64,000 nt of DNA from Diplonema papillatum (GCA_030068145.1 JAPJBO010001096.1:1-64000), one strand, 5' to 3'; positions 31,140-63,290 are shown, counted from the stretch's first letter. Notes: generated by a model not told the origin, from the sequence alone. Numbers and translations are program-made.

Positions 31140-34100
31140 GTACGCCCTGCTTTCTTTTTAGACCAGGTACCTTGAAGGCATCGTCTAAAGGGAGGAGTCG
31201 ATTATAATAACACCTCGGTTATGAATCGATTTGCCGAATACTAAAACAAGCTCCGGGTAGCCGAACAGTACCGGGATCAAACAGTACTCAGCGGTTGCAC
31301 GGGGCCGAAAATCCCGCATTCAACACCGCAAGACGAAAACAGAAATCTTGAGCCGAGTGCTGGATGGAGAAGCTGACAGTCTCCCACGCCCCCGAAGGAT
31401 CCCGCCTTTCGGAAAGAAGTCAGAGGACCCAAAAGCAGCGTGTTGGAAACTCTTGGTGAAAGTGCCGTGGTAGTGTTTTTGGACAACTAAACGCGTGTTA
31501 AATAACTGTTATTCTTCGACCCCCCCCCCTTCAACATGTTATATATATAGTGTGTGTGTATAGTGGCAGACCTGTGCGCGAGGACTGGCAGCAGGCGCAC
31601 GGCGTCTCGCGGCGGGTGCACGTCGGCTCGGTCGCGCTGGACATCGACCCGAACGCGCCGCTGCAGCTGCCGGCCCGGCCGCCGCCGGTCGCTGCGGCGC
31701 CGGCGGGCCCGGAGACGTACGCGAAGCCGATGCAGACCATCGCGGACTCCGTCACGCAGACCCGCCCGATGACGCCGCCGCCGTCGCCGCCCAGGCTCGG
31801 GCACACGTCCGGCCGGCTCCTTCCGGTGGCTTGGCCAGTGGCTGCCCTGGCGTCTGCGGCTCCGCCGCCTATCGACGACACGGAGCCTCCGTACGCCCCC
31901 ACCTCTGCTTTCTTTTTTTTTACACAAGCGCCAGCTTGGAAGGAAATTCTCGACGATTGCTGCCAGACAAAGAACCGAAGGGAGCCAAGTGCCGCAACTA
32001 CCGAACCACGTGTTGAACGGACGTGAGGTCATGCCGGTCTACACCTACACGACAAATCACACAAACACAACAGGTCAAAGTCCTGAGAAAGCAACACACG
32101 GTGTTGTAAGCGAAGAACAAAACCAGGCCGTGTTTGTATTGTATTTGCCCCTCCGCCTCTATATTCCCTCCCTTCCATTCGGAGTCAAAGCAGCTACGTC
32201 GAGCATTTTTTGTGTTAACAACCTTACCCCTCAATGTATTACGTGCAGGCTAAAAATGACGTAGACGCTACCTACTTTGCGCCATGAAACTGAACACTCA
32301 TTCACACCCACACGCATGCAGGGCCGCCGGCGACTCGTCGATGGAACCGTACCTGCGAGCGACGCTGGCGGAAGCCCAACGGCGGAAGCGGGGCCAGCAG
32401 GGCAGGGGCGTGCCGGCGGTGACGCAGACGTCCGGGTGGATCCCTCCGGCCAAGAACAGCGCCCTCACGCGGGCGGGGCCGAGCCCGCGCAAGGAGTCGA
32501 CCAGGGTCCACGGCGACCCTCTGCCGCGGCGCACGGGGCTGCCTACCGGGGACATGAGGACCATCAGAGTGACGCCGTCCGAGTCGCCTCTGTCCGGTGC
32601 GCACCGTCCACGTGACTACTCCGCACCGCACACTCCACGCATGCAGGCCAACAATGAGGTGTGTCCCCAGGGGCTCCATCTGGATCGAGCGCGCCCTGTT
32701 TTTTTAAATAAGCGCCAGCTTGAAAGGAAATGCTCGACGATGCTGCCCGACAAAGAACAGAAGGGAACCCAAGTGCTGTAACTACCGAACCACGTGTTGA
32801 ACGGACGTGAGGTCATGCGGGTCTACCCCGACACGACAAATCACACAAACACAACAGGTCAAAGTCCTGAGTGAGAAAGCAACACACGGTGGTGTAAGCG
32901 AAGAACAAATCAGATTGTGTTTGTATTGTATTTGCCCCTTACCTCTATATTTCCTCCCTTCCATTCGGAGTCGAAGCAGCAACGTCGAGTATTTCTTCGT
33001 ATAAGCACCTGCTTTGTAGGAGGCCAGTTGCGGGCATAGACCAAAGGAGGTAAATGTGCTGTAGCCCACACGAAACACAGGTAAATCTGGGTTTAGTGGC
33101 GGGCGTAAGCGTTCAACAAAAAAAGACCCACTTTGTAGTGTATCGTTTTCTTAATAGTACATCTGTACGGTTTATACCCTGTACACGCGAAGAACAAGAA
33201 ACTTTTGCCTTATCATTTCCATCACCTTTGGTCAGTTGATGCTGATCGTCCGTTGCTTCGTTTATCAGTGCAAGCCCCAACTCCGGAAATGTTCCCCCCA
33301 GGCATCTTGTTAAGAACCATCCATCCATCCATCGGCCGGCTGACCCACCCCCCCCCCTCAGGCTATTTTCACTGTGGAGGGGGAGACGCTACCTGTCACA
33401 CTCTAAGGTGGTCACCACGGTGGGCGGTCAGAATTTTTTTTTTTTTTGTATAAGCACCTGCTTTGTAGGAAATACTTGAGGAGGCTGCCAGCTGCAAAAG
33501 ATCAAAGGAGGTAAATGTGCTGTAGCCCACACGAAACACAGGTGAATCTGGGTTTAGTGGCGGGCGTAAGCGTTCAACAAAAAAGACCCATTTTGTAGTT
33601 GTATTGTTTCTCCCCCTCTAGCCTCCTTCGAAGTAAGCACAAGGCAGCCCCTCGAGTATTTTTTTTTACATAAGCGCCAGCTTGAAAGGAAATGCTCGAC
33701 GATGCTGCCCGACAAAGAACAGAAGGGATCCCCTACACGACAAATCACACAAACACAACAGGTCAAAGTCCTGAGTGAGAAAACAACACACGGTGGTGTA
33801 AGCGAAGAACAAAATACCCTAAATACCACGCTTTGGAAAATTTTTGTGGGCCCACTTTTGGCAGGGAATTTTGACCATTTCACCTTGGAGAATTTGACCA
33901 CCCAGCCTCCAAGGCAACTGCACTGTAGAGGGGGGGGAGGGGGGGGGGTCTGGTTTATCCGGCCATCCGGCCAAAGTGGCTGATCCTTAACAAGAGCGCT
34001 GGTTTTCCCCCCCTCTAGCTTGGATTCTGTTTACTTTTCACCCGCAGGCCGACTTCATGCCCATCATCGATCCCAGCTCTGTGATGGCGAAGCTCCAAGG

Positions 34101-34320
34101 AATACCGCGCGCCAGCCCACATCGAGCGCGGCACGACATGTATCCGAGGGGGCCGCAACCTGGCCGCAGGCACGCGTCGGGGCTGCCTCAGTATGCTGTC
34201 GTGACGCCGTTCTCGGCACCGGATTCGTATCCGCGCGTGCCGTCGGCTGGTTACACGCCGAAGGACCAATACTGGAAAGCGTTCTTGGACGAGATGCAGT
34301 CCATCACAGGGAAACGGTGA
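29599..34320 (+). CDS. KYGPEP-repeat protein with Pro-rich region, three exons
   Basis: Model: exons 29599-31139, 32322-32658 and 34048-34320. Phases agree, giving 2,151 nt and 716 aa. Residues 129-174 and 182-226 are tandem repeats of about 45 residues (FYNYYNPEKLVVADRML to VMKYGPEP, and FYHHYNPDRVKEIDEIL to VAKYGPEP). From memory, YNPxK/KYGPEP repeats also occur in conserved proteins of unknown function in kinetoplastids and alveolates; I do not know a function. Residues 427-485 are Pro-rich (PPPSPPRAPPTPPPPATP), and the C-terminal third is basic and Ser/Pro-rich. There is no signal peptide or membrane segment. I chose the ATG after the acceptor-like TTTTCAG. The open frame extends upstream to 29527, so a longer N-terminus is possible. 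Confidence 0.78.
31190..31520. repeat. Two dispersed repeats in intron 1 of the KYGPEP gene
   Basis: 31195-31275 resembles the first 100 bases of the window. 31285-31465 resembles 21460-21720 and 11175-11330 (GAGCCGAGTGCTGGATGGAG, ACCGCAAGACGAAAACAGA). Confidence 0.6.
31565..31890 (+). pseudogene. Partial copy of the end of KYGPEP exon 1
   Basis: Nearly identical to 30777-31139 (same VHVGSVALDIDPNAPLQLPA reading) but lacks 36 bases of the Pro-rich stretch and has an altered start. Its frame does not fit splicing from the real exon. It also retains CC|GTACGC at its end. Confidence 0.8.
31944..32207 (+). mobile_element. MITE family B copy
   Basis: AAATTCTCGACGATTGCTGC on the left, GCAGCTACGTCGAGCATTTT on the right in inverted orientation, 264 bp, no ORF. 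Confidence 0.78.
32322..32658 (+). CDS. KYGPEP gene exon 2
   Basis: Between CATGCAG| and GAG|GTGTGT, phase 2 to phase 0. It encodes AAGDSSMEPYLRATLAEAQR and a basic Ser/Pro/Thr-rich stretch ending TPRMQANNE. Composition matches the neighbouring exons. Confidence 0.75.
32728..32994 (+). mobile_element. MITE family B copy
   Basis: 267 bp, very similar to the copy at 62449-62716. Followed directly by a partial family A copy (32999-33150). Confidence 0.78.
33470..33662 (+). mobile_element. MITE family A copy
   Basis: AAATACTTGAGGAGGCTGCC on the left, GGCAGCCCCTCGAGTATTT on the right in inverted orientation. A shortened family B copy follows at 33665-33815. Confidence 0.78.
34048..34320 (+). CDS. 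KYGPEP gene exon 3 (terminal)
   Basis: 91 codons including TGA, after CCCGCAG|, phase 0: ADFMPIIDPSSVMAKLQGIP to KAFLDEMQSITGKR. Its second half is the founder of the 210-bp repeats that follow. Confidence 0.78.
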   Translation, partial: ADFMPIIDPSSVMAKLQGIPRASPHRARHDMYPRGPQPGRRHASGLPQYAVVTPFSAPDSYPRVPSAGYTPKDQYWKAFLDEMQSITGKR

Positions 34321-35270
34321 CGCGGCCCATCTCGTACGCTGTTGTGACGCTAGAAGGCATTCTCTTGGAGTGCATCACGGGGACGGCGGATGACGTGGTC
34401 TAGTACGCTGTCGTGACGCCGTTTTCGGCACCGGATTCGTATCGCGCGTGCCGTCGGCTGGTCACACGCCGAAGAACCAATACTGGAAGGCGTTCTTAGA
34501 CGAGATGCAGTCCATCACAGGGAAACGGTGACGCGGCCCATCTCGTACGCTGTTGAGACGCTAGAAGGCATTCTCTTAGAGTGCATCACGGGGACGGCGG
34601 ATGACGTGATCTAGTATGCTGTCGTGACGCCGTTTTCGGCACCGGATTCGTATCGCGCGTGCCGTCGGCTGGTCACACGCCGAAGGACCAATACTGGAAG
34701 GCGTTCTTGGACGAGATGCAGTCCATCACAGGGAAACGGTGACGCGGCCCATCTCGTACGCTGTTGAGACGCTAGAAGGCGTTCTTGGAGTGCATCACGG
34801 GGACGGCGGATGACGTGGTCTAGTATGCTGTCGTGACGCCGGTTTCGGCACCGGATTCGTATCGCGCGTGCCGTCGGCTGGTTACACGCCGAAGGACCAA
34901 CACTGGAAGGCGTTCTTGGACGAGATGCAGTCCATCACAGGGAAACGGTGACGCGGCCCATCTGATCCCCCTCGTACGCTGTTCCGGGCTCGTATTTGCG
35001 CGTGCCTTCGACTAGTGGTACGTCGTAGGGCAGCTACTAGGAAAGGTGCAGTGCGTCACAAGGAAGCCCCCCCCGAATCTTCTGTTAATCTGTATGTATG
35101 AGAGCGCCCTTCGACTGCATCACGGGGAGGTGGACGTGGCCTGTCCTGTATGCTGTCGCGACACCAGATTTGTTTCCGCGTGTGCCTTCGACTCACTCGA
35201 CAGCTACTGGGAGGCGTTCTCAGACGAGATGCAGTCCATCACGGGAGAGACAGGTGGCGTGACAACGGGG
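34191..35270 (+). repeat. Tandem 210-bp repeats derived from the terminal KYGPEP exon
   Basis: Copies begin GTATGCTGTCGTGACGCC at 34191, 34403, 34614 and 34823, with a degenerate fifth at about 35145. The first copy is the coding one. The later copies lie behind the stop codon and carry disrupted frames. Confidence 0.88.
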
Positions 35271-36737
35271 TGCCAGAAAATCACACGCTGCTTTCGTAGG
35301 CCAGCCTCTTTCAGGCCTTGACCTGTTGGACGCCTCTCCTTTCGGTTTGTTTGTTGAAATGAACGAGCTAGTGCTTAGCAAGGGCGCAAGTCGGGTTTGT
35401 TCAGGACTTTCGGGTTCTCCCAGTATGGAGCTCGGTGGCCGGCACTCTTTGGGATCGTCCTGACCTCGTAAAATTCTCCGTGTTTGTGTCGAGTACGCCT
35501 GGTGAGTGAACACATGATCGTTCGGCGAATCTCCTCCCAAAACACGCTGCGAGCGTTCTCTTTTCGAGTTTTCAGTTAATTGGGCAAATTTTGGCTGTGT
35601 GGGTTGACCTGTGCGCGTTCAGGTTAAACTGTTAAACCGCTGCCATCGTTCCTTTTTAATGCAGACGTGACGCCGCTTTCAGTACCGGATAGGGTTCCTC
35701 CGCCTTGTGCAGTCTACTGCTTACCCCAAGTTCACGCCACTACCAACACCACGAGAAAACACTTGCCAATTGTAAGAGCAAGCACTTGAGGAGGCCGCCG
35801 GTTGCGAGTTCCGATAAGGAGTTGTACTGTTTCTCTCTCCCCCTTCTACCCTTCGTCGAAACGAGCACCGGGCCGCGCCTCCGAGAGAACTTCGCTTCTT
35901 GCTTTCCTTGCTTTCAAAGAAGACTTGCCGCTGACATTCAACTTGCACGGGGGTGCAGTGTGTTCTATGGAGCTGAGTTATCCCTCCTCACCCCGCTGAG
36001 TAAAAGCTTGCGCGGCATTCACGGGCTTGTTTGTTATTCATGACAACCAACTACATATAAAAGGTGTCACGGGATAAGCCGGCAGCCGCTGCTTAACGTC
36101 CACATTAACGGCCACAGATGACGTGTCCTTTCAAGCATTGGCAAACAAAATCTGACCGACGTGGGAATCTTGTCTAAAAAGGAAAAGAAGTGATCAACAA
36201 CCACTTCTTTGGCACCCAACAAGGGAAGCTCTCAAGACAGAATATTCCTCTGCTCGTAGCTCAGGTTCCACGCTAGATGATGCCCGCGGAATGTGTGCGA
36301 TTCCAAAGTACGGACAAACCGCTGTGCTTATGAGTCATGTCACCACGTGAAAGATACATAACTTGCGATCGCACGCAAATTCGGCCAAAAAGACCCCGAC
36401 GCTCACATGTCGTGTCACGTTATCAACACAACATGTGTAATCACTTGTAATTTCCATCCCGCCCCAGCTCTCTTTTTCTCAATATTGCTTTTTTTTAGGT
36501 GTCAATTATTTTGTGGTGTTAAAACAAAAGGGGAGGGGGGGGGGGTCCATTCTCCCCGTCCGCCTCCTCCCCACCCCCTGCTCTTGCCTCCTTGTTTCCT
36601 GCGATCGTTTCTGTGTATTGGTCCAGTGTTTCCTGCTTCTTTTGCTGCCGTATGCTGCGGACAAATCAACGTACGCGCGGGATAGACCGCTTCGGCTTGC
36701 GAATCCTCGGAGACACCAGTCAGGTGGGAATGAGATT
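35271..36737. other. Intergenic stretch, no gene recognised
   Basis: No domain-bearing ORF. A MITE-A-like piece is at about 35780-35800 (AGCACTTGAGGAGGCCGCC). A G homopolymer lies near 36530. Confidence 0.4.
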
Positions 36738-37096
36738 CCTTCTGTCCCTACCTACTATCTGGCGAAACAGCAGTCAAGGGAACGGACTTCAAACTGTCAG
36801 CGGGGAAAGAAGATCCTGTTGAGTTTGACTCTAGTCTGACTTTGTGCAGTGACACGAGAGGTGTAGAAGAATAGGTGGGAGGCCGCAACAATGAAATACC
36901 ACTACTCTTGTTGTCGCTTTACTTATCCAATGATGGGAAGACGGCAGCTGCTCCCTTGTGGGGTTATTCTCGGTGTGAAAGCATGGCCTAACGATCCTTT
37001 GGTCTCGGTTCATGTTCAAGGGATGAAGCCGGAGGTGACAGAACAATTACCACAGGGATAACTGGCTTGTGGCAGCCAAGCGTTCATAGCGACGCT

Positions 37097-37128
<32 letters not shown>

Positions 37129-37130
37129 AC
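36738..37130 (+). rRNA. Fragment of nuclear 28S (LSU) rRNA gene
   Basis: Order and sequence follow eukaryotic LSU rRNA domain V. CTGTCCCTACCTACTATCTG and AGCGGGGAAAGAAGATCCTG come first. AGGTGTAGAAGAATAGGTGG and TGAAATACCACTACTCTTGT follow. Next come ACCACAGGGATAACTGGCTT of the peptidyl-transferase region and TTTTTGATCCTTCGATGTCG. After CTCTTCCTA the match ends. No other LSU, SSU or 5.8S parts are nearby, so this is an isolated insert rather than an rDNA repeat. Confidence 0.88.
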
Positions 37131-37244
37131 CTAGACAAGCAGAATTGTCTCGCGCGGAGCATAAGGGGGAAAAACTTGCTCGAAACACGATCTCACTGGC
37201 GCCCAGCGAGACTAGAGACAGCAGTCAAAGTTAGGGGAACAGTA

Positions 37245-37530
37245 AAGTTCGGGCGATGCAAAGTTCTGGTGAAGCAGAGTCCGGACGGTGCTAAGTTCTG
37301 GTGAAGCTATGTTCGGGCGTTGCTAAGTTCGAGTGATGCTAAGTTAGTTCGGGCGATGCTAAGTTCTGGTGAAACAAAGTCCGGACAACGTTCTGGTGAA
37401 GTAAAGTCCGGACGGTGCTAAGTTCTGGTGAAGTAAAGTCCGGACGGTGCTAAGTTCTGGTGAAGCTATGTTCGGGCGTTTCTAAGTTCGAGTGATGCTG
37501 CGTTCGGGCATTGCTAAATTCGTCTGCTTC
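37245..37530 (+). repeat. Degenerate short tandem repeat before PNO
   Basis: Irregular units of about 30-40 bp sharing GCTAAGTTCTGGTGAAG, GTCCGGACGGT and TTCGGGCGTTGCTAAGTTCG. No ORF. Confidence 0.75.
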
Positions 37531-37594
37531 GAGCTTGGGCAAAACAATCACGATTTTCGGGCACATTAGAACCGAAGGGACTTCTCACCGCTTC

Positions 37595-37681
37595 CCAAGG
37601 CCAGCCTCAATGGTCATCTGGAGACCTAAAACACCGAACCTCTAAACCACAATAAGCGCTAAAAAAGTAAGGCACCGCCAG
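37595..37681 (+). repeat. Intron-element-like end upstream of PNO exon 1
   Basis: GGCCAGCCTCAATGGTCATC, then CTGGAGACCTAAAACACCG, ending in the acceptor-like CACCGCCAG at 37673-37681. The same opening block precedes PNO exon 5 (53465). It suggests that a 5' UTR or further upstream exon is spliced to 37682. Confidence 0.5.
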
Positions 37682-37717
37682 GTCTCTGAAAAGAACGAAG
37701 CAAACAACGAAAACACG

Positions 37718-59075
<21,358 letters not shown>

Positions 59076-59112
59076 TCGCGGCCGGTGCCGCCGCGGTGAA
59101 AAAAAAAAAAAA

Positions 59113-60903
59113 GAGACAAAACCATATCGGAAGCACTTAAGTGGGGAAAATATTTATCGGAACGTTTCCGATAAATATTTTTTTGTTTCCGATAAATATT
59201 TTTTGTTTCCGATAAATATTTTTTTGTTTCCGATAAATATTTTTTTTGTTTCCGATAAATATTTTTTGTTTCCGATAAATATTTTTCTGTTTCCGATAAA
59301 TATTTTTTTGTTTCCGATAAATATTTTTTGTTTCCGATAAATATTTTTTTGTTTCCGATAAATATTTTTTGTTTCCGATAAATATTTTTTGTTTCCGATA
59401 AATATTTTTGATACGGGTTCCTGGGGACTAGTCCCCAGTGCGAAATGTGCCCAAGGGGAGTCCCATTGGGCAAGCAATTTCATTGGATTTTGCGAGGACC
59501 CTAAGTAATCCGGAGCCAGTGTGATAGACCTCTGTGATGTGGGCCGCTTCACTGCTCGTCTGCATGTGGACTGCTCTGTACCTGTGCCTTCTCCGCGCTT
59601 GCAGCTTTTCAAGCCGGCCACGCCTGCTTTCCCTTTTCTGTCTTTCGACCTCGGTGATCCCTCGCGGGCGTCCTGCTGTGCCATCTGAATCTCCTCGCCT
59701 TCCTTCCTGGTTTGCTTGGCACCCTCTGCTCGCGCAGCTTGCGGCGCGGGTCTCTTCAGAGCCGGTCGTCTTCGTGTGCGCTGTTCTGTCATCGCTTGCC
59801 TGTGTTGCTGATTTCTGCAACAAAGGCAGTTTTGGCCCGTGAAATGGGCTAGTCTTTATTGTGTGAGTGCTTTTGTCTCCAGGATTGAAATGAGGCTGAC
59901 GCGGAAAATCCTACCGTCCGACATGGCACAAGTCAAGGGAAACAAATATTTTACGGGAACTAGTATGCACGGCAGCCCCGATACTACTAAGCCCCGTTGG
60001 CATACTTACACTCCATGGCTGCCTCGATGGCACCAAATCCGTAGTCGTGGTTAGACATTTTCAGGTAGGAGGATGTTACCTGGTCAGGACCGCATGCAGT
60101 TTTGTCGTATTGGGGCCGCGTAGGACCCGGATGAAGTCGTTGCGAATACACACAACAGATCAACGAAGGGTAGAACTGGGGAACATGCAGATCAGACGGA
60201 AGTAGAATGTGCAAACTTATCCTTTTCTTGACTTGCCGTTCTGAGCTGTTGAGGGGCCCCTACGTAGGTTCTCGCATGATTCGTTCGCCTTTGTAACACT
60301 ATCCGTTTGTAGTAAGCTTTGCAGTTGTGTTCTTGCAATATCTAGCCGAATGGTGGGTGGCGGATTTCCGCGCTCGTGCGCAAGACGCAGTTTTACTGCA
60401 ACTGCAGTGTAAGCCGAACCCGGTTCGTGACCTTTGTCGCGGTGAAGTGGTACAAAGTCTTCAGCTTTCAGATCCGGATACTGCTCAATGCAACCAGATA
60501 GTTAGATGTCACTTGATGGATACCCGTGTGCTGCATTCGAAAAGGTTTGCGTATCTGGTGTTGAAAATTGAACAGCCTTTGCTGGGGAGGCTTTCGACCC
60601 GAAACTAGATAGAAAAACGATCGTATTTGGCTTCGTCGCGGTCGTCCACGGGACGAAGTAGGTGAACCTACTGTCAAAGTGATCAATACTTATCGGAAAC
60701 AGAAAAATATTTATCGGAAACAAAAAAATATTTATCGGAAACAGAAAAATATTTATCGGAAACAAAAAAATATTTATCGGAAACAAAAAAAATATTTATC
60801 GGAAACAAAAAAAATATTTATCGGAAACAAAAAAAATATTTATCGGAAACAGTTTCCGATAAATATTTTCCCGACTTAAGTGCTTCCCTTATGGTTTTCT
60901 CCG

Positions 60904-60905
<2 letters not shown>
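59113..60905. mobile_element. Foldback-type element with tandem-repeat arms, directly after PNO
   Basis: Left end ACCATATCGGAAGCACTTAA then GTGGGGAAAATATTTATCGG. The right end reads, in inverse, ACCATAAGGGAAGCACTTAA then GTCGGGAAAATATTTATCGG. Inside each end is an array of a 20-21-bp unit (TTTCCGATAAATATTTTTTG): about 12 units at 59161-59412 and, inverted, about 8 at 60686-60850. Arms made of tandem repeats are typical of foldback elements. The 1.27-kb middle holds a GGGGACTAGTCCCC repeat and a piece of LINE. A runs flank both sides, so a target duplication cannot be read. Confidence 0.8.
59524..59830 (-). mobile_element. Fragment of the LINE ORF's C-terminal end
   Basis: Minus-strand RRPALKRPAPQAARAE, EEIQMAQQDARE and RRAVKRPTSQ match the LINE tail GRPALKRPAPQATRAA, EEIQTAQQDARAE and RKAVKRPASQ (about residues 1375-1460). 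It lies inside the foldback element. Confidence 0.75.
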
Positions 60906-60934
<29 letters not shown>

Positions 60935-61341
60935 GCTATCCCTAACAACTTCCGCCGGTAGAGAAACCTTGCCTAAAGAAATCAACTGCCTTCGGGTAGG
61001 CTAGTCTGACACTAGTTGTCGTCGGGGGAAAAAAAAAAAAAAAAAAAAGAAAACCGAATGAAGGAAGGAAAACTTGAATGGCACCGAGTTGTGCTCGCAC
61101 CGGAACAGGACTGAAAATCCCCATCCAAAAGGATCCACTGTTGAGCTCTGACTTTTGGATAGGTCTGCGTTCAAGAGCGAAACCTGAGACAGCTGTGTAA
61201 ATCCCTGCTAGGGCTATGGTGGCTGCATAAGGCTGCATACGCGTATACGCCCAAACCTGCATACGCATACGGCGCTGCATACGGCTATGCATATGGCTGT
61301 GACTTCTCTGGCAATGCACCTCCTTCGTCCAGTACATTGCA
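60906..61341. other. A-rich and palindromic spacer
   Basis: Long A runs at 60905-60935 and 61029-61048. Short palindromic GCATACG/CGTATGC words are dense at 61225-61300. 61105-61190 resembles 21965-22045 (TGAAAATCCCCATCCAAA, GTCTGCGTTCAAGAGCGAAA). Confidence 0.5.
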
Positions 61342-61996
61342 TTGTTACACGGTGAGGTCCAGCCTCAGAAACTGCAGTCAACGAGGGCGCGAGTCACACC
61401 AAAAAAGCGTGTGACGCCCGATTTTTCAACTCCAGCTTTAACTCCAGTTTCTGGGGCTCTGGACTCCACCGTCTTCACTCATAGGCCCGTCATGCAGCAG
61501 CCAGAAGGCCGGGCTCACACAGCCCCACATATGCATACGTATGCAGCCAGCCCAGTGCTAGGGGGCGTTCCCACCGCAAGAAACAGTCCAACAAAACTAG
61601 GTAGGAAAGCTTCATATATTCAACCTGCGCAAACCATAAGCAGCACCACAAAATCACGAAAAGAGACGGTCACACACGGTACCAAGAAGACAGACAGCCC
61701 ACACAGTCCCGGAAGTGCAAGTTGTGCAATTCTCTTCTCCGCTACGCACACTCTGTTCTACCCTCATCTCGCAAAAAAATGCTCCGACAGTAGGTAGCAG
61801 CAGAGTGGCTGGACCAAATGGGGGACACGAAAAAAGTCACTACCAGCAAGTGGTTGAGCCCATTTTACGCAGAAACCCACCCGAAATACGGTTTTCGTCG
61901 CGGATTAGCTCATACGAGCCGGGTTCCTGGCATAAAATGCCTTAGTCCTATGAGGTTTGAAAAGGTCACCACTGAGGAGGGCCTACCGTATGTAAG
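61342..61996 (+). CDS. Candidate 5' exons of an unrecognised gene
   Basis: Possible exon to 61600 (TPKKRVTPDFSTPALTPVSG to ARNSPTKL, ending CTAG|GTAGGA). A second possible exon is 61798-61996 (AAEWLDQMGDTKKVTTSKWL, SPFYAETHPKYGFRRGLAH, FEKVTTEEGLPYV, ending AAG|GTATGT). The phases can be joined. The second exon has protein-like composition and the window's usual donor style. No domain is recognised. An intron element follows at 62107, as expected inside a gene. The start and first acceptor are uncertain. Confidence 0.35.
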
Positions 61997-62106
61997 GTAT
62001 GTGGACAATGGCCGAAACCACCAATGACCAATAGCCAAGGTACCCACCGATCCTCTTACCTCGTGTAACCACCACTCTTACGACACTCAGAGCACGGGAA
62101 GCAAGG

Positions 62107-62225
62107 ATATCTTCCCATACCGACGAAGGTCACCCGGAGGCTTTAAAACCCCGGGGTTTTCAAGCGATTTTTCACTCTAAAAAATGCCCGCGACAAAGTT
62201 TCAAGCGAACTTCAACTCTACAACG
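62107..62225 (+). repeat. Intron element, one and a half copies
   Basis: CGACGAAGGTCACCCGGAGG, TTCAAGCGATTTTTCACTCT, then again TTCAAGCGAACTTCAACTCT. Confidence 0.7.
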
Positions 62226-62448
62226 AAACGCAACCCTGCGTTTTTCGTAAGTAACAGTTGATTGTAAACTCGGAAGACACCGCCGGCAGCGTGTTTGGGA
62301 GGGAGATTAGCCTAACCATCATGTTCACTCACTAACAGGCTAACTTCCTCCGGCACGTACAAACGCGAGCGGGCGGGGGGGGTGTCGAAAAAAAAAAAAA
62401 AAAAGAGAAGGCGCGATTCTTTTTTTACATAAGCGCCAGCTTGAAAGG

Positions 62449-62716
62449 AAATGCTCGACGATGCTGCCCGACAAAGAACAGAACGGATCCCAAGTGCTGT
62501 AACTACCGAACCACGTGTTGAACGGACGTGAGGTCATGCGGGTCTACCCCTACACGACAAATCACACAAACACAACAGGTCAAAGTCCTGAGTGAGAAAG
62601 CAACACACGGTGGTGTAAGCGAAGAACAAATCAGATTGTGTTTGTATTGTATTTGCCCCTTACCTCTATAATTCCCCCCTTCCATTCGGAGTCGAAGCAG
62701 CTACGTCGAGTATTTT
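62449..62716 (+). mobile_element. MITE family B, reference copy
   Basis: 268 bp from AAATGCTCGACGATGCTGC to the inverted GCAGCTACGTCGAGTATTTT. No ORF. The upstream 25 bases (ACATAAGCGCCAGCTTGAAA) are shared by other copies and may belong to the element. Confidence 0.8.
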
Positions 62717-62721
62717 CTGGT

Positions 62722-63290
62722 AACGAGTATGGTACCCCCCCGAAAAACTGAAGTAACGAAGTACGCAGGACACTGCGCAATACGGGGTAGGGCTACTTTT
62801 TTACGCTGGGCCCGTTGTAAATAAACCCGTTTGCGGTATACGCACGAACTGCGCGCACTTAGAGACCCGGGCTGAACAGCCTGAAACTAGTGTGATGGAC
62901 CTTTCTTCGGAGGGGCTCACGCACTCAAAGATCGACTTATACGCAGGAACTACGCAAGATCGACTTATACGCAGGAACTACGCAAGTGTGATGGACCTTT
63001 CTTCGGAGGGGCTCACGCACTCAAAGATCGACTTATATGGAGGAAGCGCAAGTGTGATGGACCTTTCTTCGGAGGGGCTTACGCACTCAAAGATCGACTT
63101 ATATGCAGGAACTACGGAAGTGTGATGGACCTTTCTTCGGAAGGGCTCACGCACTTAAAGATCGACTTATATGCAGGAACTACGCAAGTGTGATGGACCT
63201 TTCTTCGGAGGGGCTTACGCACTCAAAGATCGACTTATACGCAGGAACTACGCAATGCGGGGGGTTTTCGGGTGTACCAGAGTAACGAAT
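62722..63290 (+). mobile_element. Internally deleted relative of the LINE-type element
   Basis: Left GTAACGAGTATGGTACCCCC and CCGAAAAACTG faces right GGTTTTCGGGTGTACC and AGAGTAACG. AGAGACCCGGGCTGAACAGC repeats the end of the LINE ORF and first bases behind it. Five copies of the 68-70-bp unit follow (starting 62890, 62995, 63051, 63119, 63187). It has no coding capacity. Confidence 0.7.

Noticed and set aside
31565-31890. As a second exon of the KYGPEP gene
   Set aside because: Joining from the 31139 donor gives the wrong frame, and exon 2 at 32322 fits that donor directly.
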